Both the position numbers and the translations under genes were made by a program. 7,014 bases of DNA from Holophagaceae bacterium UBA706 (GTDB lineage Bacteria > Acidobacteriota > Holophagae > Holophagales > Holophagaceae), in assembly GCA_002298155.1 (NCBI GenBank), contig DBME01000030.1, positions 1-7,014 on the forward strand, given 5' to 3'. This document shows positions 5,932-7,014 of the stretch, piece after piece. The notes beneath the pieces are model-generated. The model was not told the DNA's origin. It ran no database searches and saw only the letters and a list, made by a program, of their open reading frames with translations. Numbering within the stretch: position 1 is the first letter of the stretch; every line of letters begins with the position of its first letter.

Positions 5932-7014
5932 TCTCGGCGCTCTCCAGGTAGATGCCGATGCTCCGGCCGTTGAAGCGGGTGTCCACCAGGGACAGGCGCA
6001 CCACCCCGTTCACCACCAGCTCGATGTAGCCGCCCCAGCGGATGAGCCGCAGGGAGTAGCGCCGGTCGGCGATGGGGGTGAACTCCCCCACCTGGAGGTT
6101 CTCGTAGATGTAGTTCTGGAACACCCGCTCCAGGCGGTTGCCCCAGGCCCGGATGAGGGCCTTGCCCCGTTCCGTGTCCAGGGAGATGAAGTACCCGTTC
6201 AGCAGGTCGTCCAGCCCGAAGACCAGCCCGCAGTCGCCCTGGCGAAGGGTCTGCCAGTCCATGTCCCAGATCCAGGAACCCTCCCCCACGGGCGCCGTGA
6301 AAAGCTCGAAGCCGCTGCGGCAGGCGAAGCGCATCCGGTCCCCCTCCGGCCCGCAGGAGGCCGAGGGGTTGTCGAGGCGGGACTGGAAGATCGACGGGGG
6401 CAGGGGGGTGGCGCCCCGGATCTTCTCCGGCCAGCGGTGGAAGCTCAGCAGCTCGAGCTTGCCGTCGGCGCGCTTGCGGAGCTCCTTGGGCGGGGGGAGG
6501 CTGCGGGTGCCGCTCTCCACGTTCAGGCCGTCGATGTAGAAGGTGTAGATCAGCGTCCGCTGGCCGTCCAGCATGGTGCGGGCCGCATAGTTGCCCTTGG
6601 GCAGGAGGACGTTGTTGTTGAAGGCCTGGTACTCGCCGCGGAAGGTCTCGCTGTACCAGTAGTGCACCTCCACGTCCTCCCGGATGGACCCGATGAGGTA
6701 GAAGGTCCCCTCCAGCTCCACCAGGCAGGGGCATTCGATGTCGTCATACATCCGGGGGTAGAAGAGGGGCGGCTCGATGACGTACGCATCGGGGGTGCGC
6801 CGCACCAGCCCCACGCAGCCCCGCCGGCTCACGGGCCCGCCGACCACCCGGGCGCACAGCAGGATCCATTCCTCCTCCTTGCTGTGCCAAAGGAAGGGGT
6901 CCCGGAAGGACACCCACCCCCGCTCGGAGTAGCCGGGCCCTTCGTAGTGGTTGCCGGCGGGCAGGAGGGGCAGGTTCAGCTCGTTCTCCTTGCGCCAGGC
7001 CAGCAAGTCCCGGG
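5873..7014 (-). CDS. GH32-like (clan GH-J) glycoside hydrolase, N-terminus cut by window edge
   Basis: About 380 residues are visible, with the frame open to the right edge; the TTG at 7004-7006 is not taken as the start because the frame continues past it. Probable five-bladed beta-propeller hydrolase or transferase acting on fructosides such as sucrose or fructans. Near the visible N-terminus is SFRDPF (Asp codon 6899-6901), matching the GH32 RDP transition-state stabiliser. It is followed 55 residues later by DIECP (Glu codon 6734-6736), matching the acid/base Glu. This spacing is close to that in characterised GH32 enzymes. Next come YAARTMLDGQRTLIYTF and PKELRKRADGKLEL, in the places of the family's YA-Q and PREL...DGRL segments. 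Residues from about 245 on form a probable beta-sandwich (YIELVVNGVVRLSL, SIGIYLES). The nucleophile Asp (WMNDPNG region) would lie outside the window, so activity cannot be judged. No signal peptide can be assessed. Confidence 0.75.
   Translation of the reverse strand, partial: RDLLAWRKENELNLPLLPAGNHYEGPGYSERGWVSFRDPFLWHSKEEEWILLCARVVGGPVSRRGCVGLVRRTPDAYVIEPPLFYPRMYDDIECPCLVELEGTFYLIGSIREDVEVHYWYSETFRGEYQAFNNNVLLPKGNYAARTMLDGQRTLIYTFYIDGLNVESGTRSLPPPKELRKRADGKLELLSFHRWPEKIRGATPLPPSIFQSRLDNPSASCGPEGDRMRFACRSGFELFTAPVGEGSWIWDMDWQTLRQGDCGLVFGLDDLLNGYFISLDTERGKALIRAWGNRLERVFQNYIYENLQVGEFTPIADRRYSLRLIRWGGYIELVVNGVVRLSLVDTRFNGRSIGIYLESAEITLATQSLQMLEGPGRDLA

Noticed and set aside
5841..6734. A 297-codon minus-strand frame overlapping the GH32-like gene
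   Set aside because: Off-frame, Gly/Pro/Arg/His-rich translation; the other minus-strand frame carries the RDP and ECP motifs.

Overview
The window is very GC-rich throughout, with coding on both strands and short intergenic gaps. Gene content is Gram-negative (an outer-membrane barrel protein) and chromosomal (a tRNA with encoded CCA, and elongation factor P). The style of the proteins, including an EF-P with a PGN loop tip and a TonB-receptor-like barrel with the IPEL-type plug, makes me suspect an Acidobacteriota lineage such as Holophagae (Geothrix or Holophaga relatives). That assignment is an inference from memory, not a search result.

Layout, left to right. (1) Positions 1-908, plus strand: the C-terminal three quarters of an AspC/TyrB-type aminotransferase, cut by the left edge. 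(2) 1003-2853, plus: a TonB-dependent-receptor-like outer-membrane barrel that keeps only the second half of the plug and seems to have no TonB box. An AT-rich inverted repeat lies upstream, at the end of the aminotransferase gene. (3) 2893-2967, plus: tRNA-Val(CAC) with a plausible promoter and a hairpin terminator. (4) 3051-3617, plus: efp, with asparagine at the loop tip that is normally Lys or Arg, followed by a 12-bp perfect hairpin. (5) 3718-5931, plus: a fused sucrose-phosphate synthase / sucrose-phosphate phosphatase with both sets of catalytic motifs intact. (6) 5873 to the right edge, minus: a GH32-like (clan GH-J) protein, cut at its N-terminus. It converges on the sucrose gene and overlaps its 3' end by 59 bp.

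Functionally, genes 5 and 6 form the one obvious theme: sucrose made from UDP-glucose and fructose-6-phosphate by a single fused polypeptide, next to a probable fructoside-active hydrolase. The tRNA and efp are housekeeping translation genes. The aminotransferase and the receptor-like protein have no visible link to each other or to the rest. I see no CRISPR array, insertion sequence, phage gene or attachment site, and no wholly new multi-gene system. The points most worth a second look are the shortened TonB-receptor plug, the Asn-tip EF-P, and the sucrose synthase/GH32 pair.
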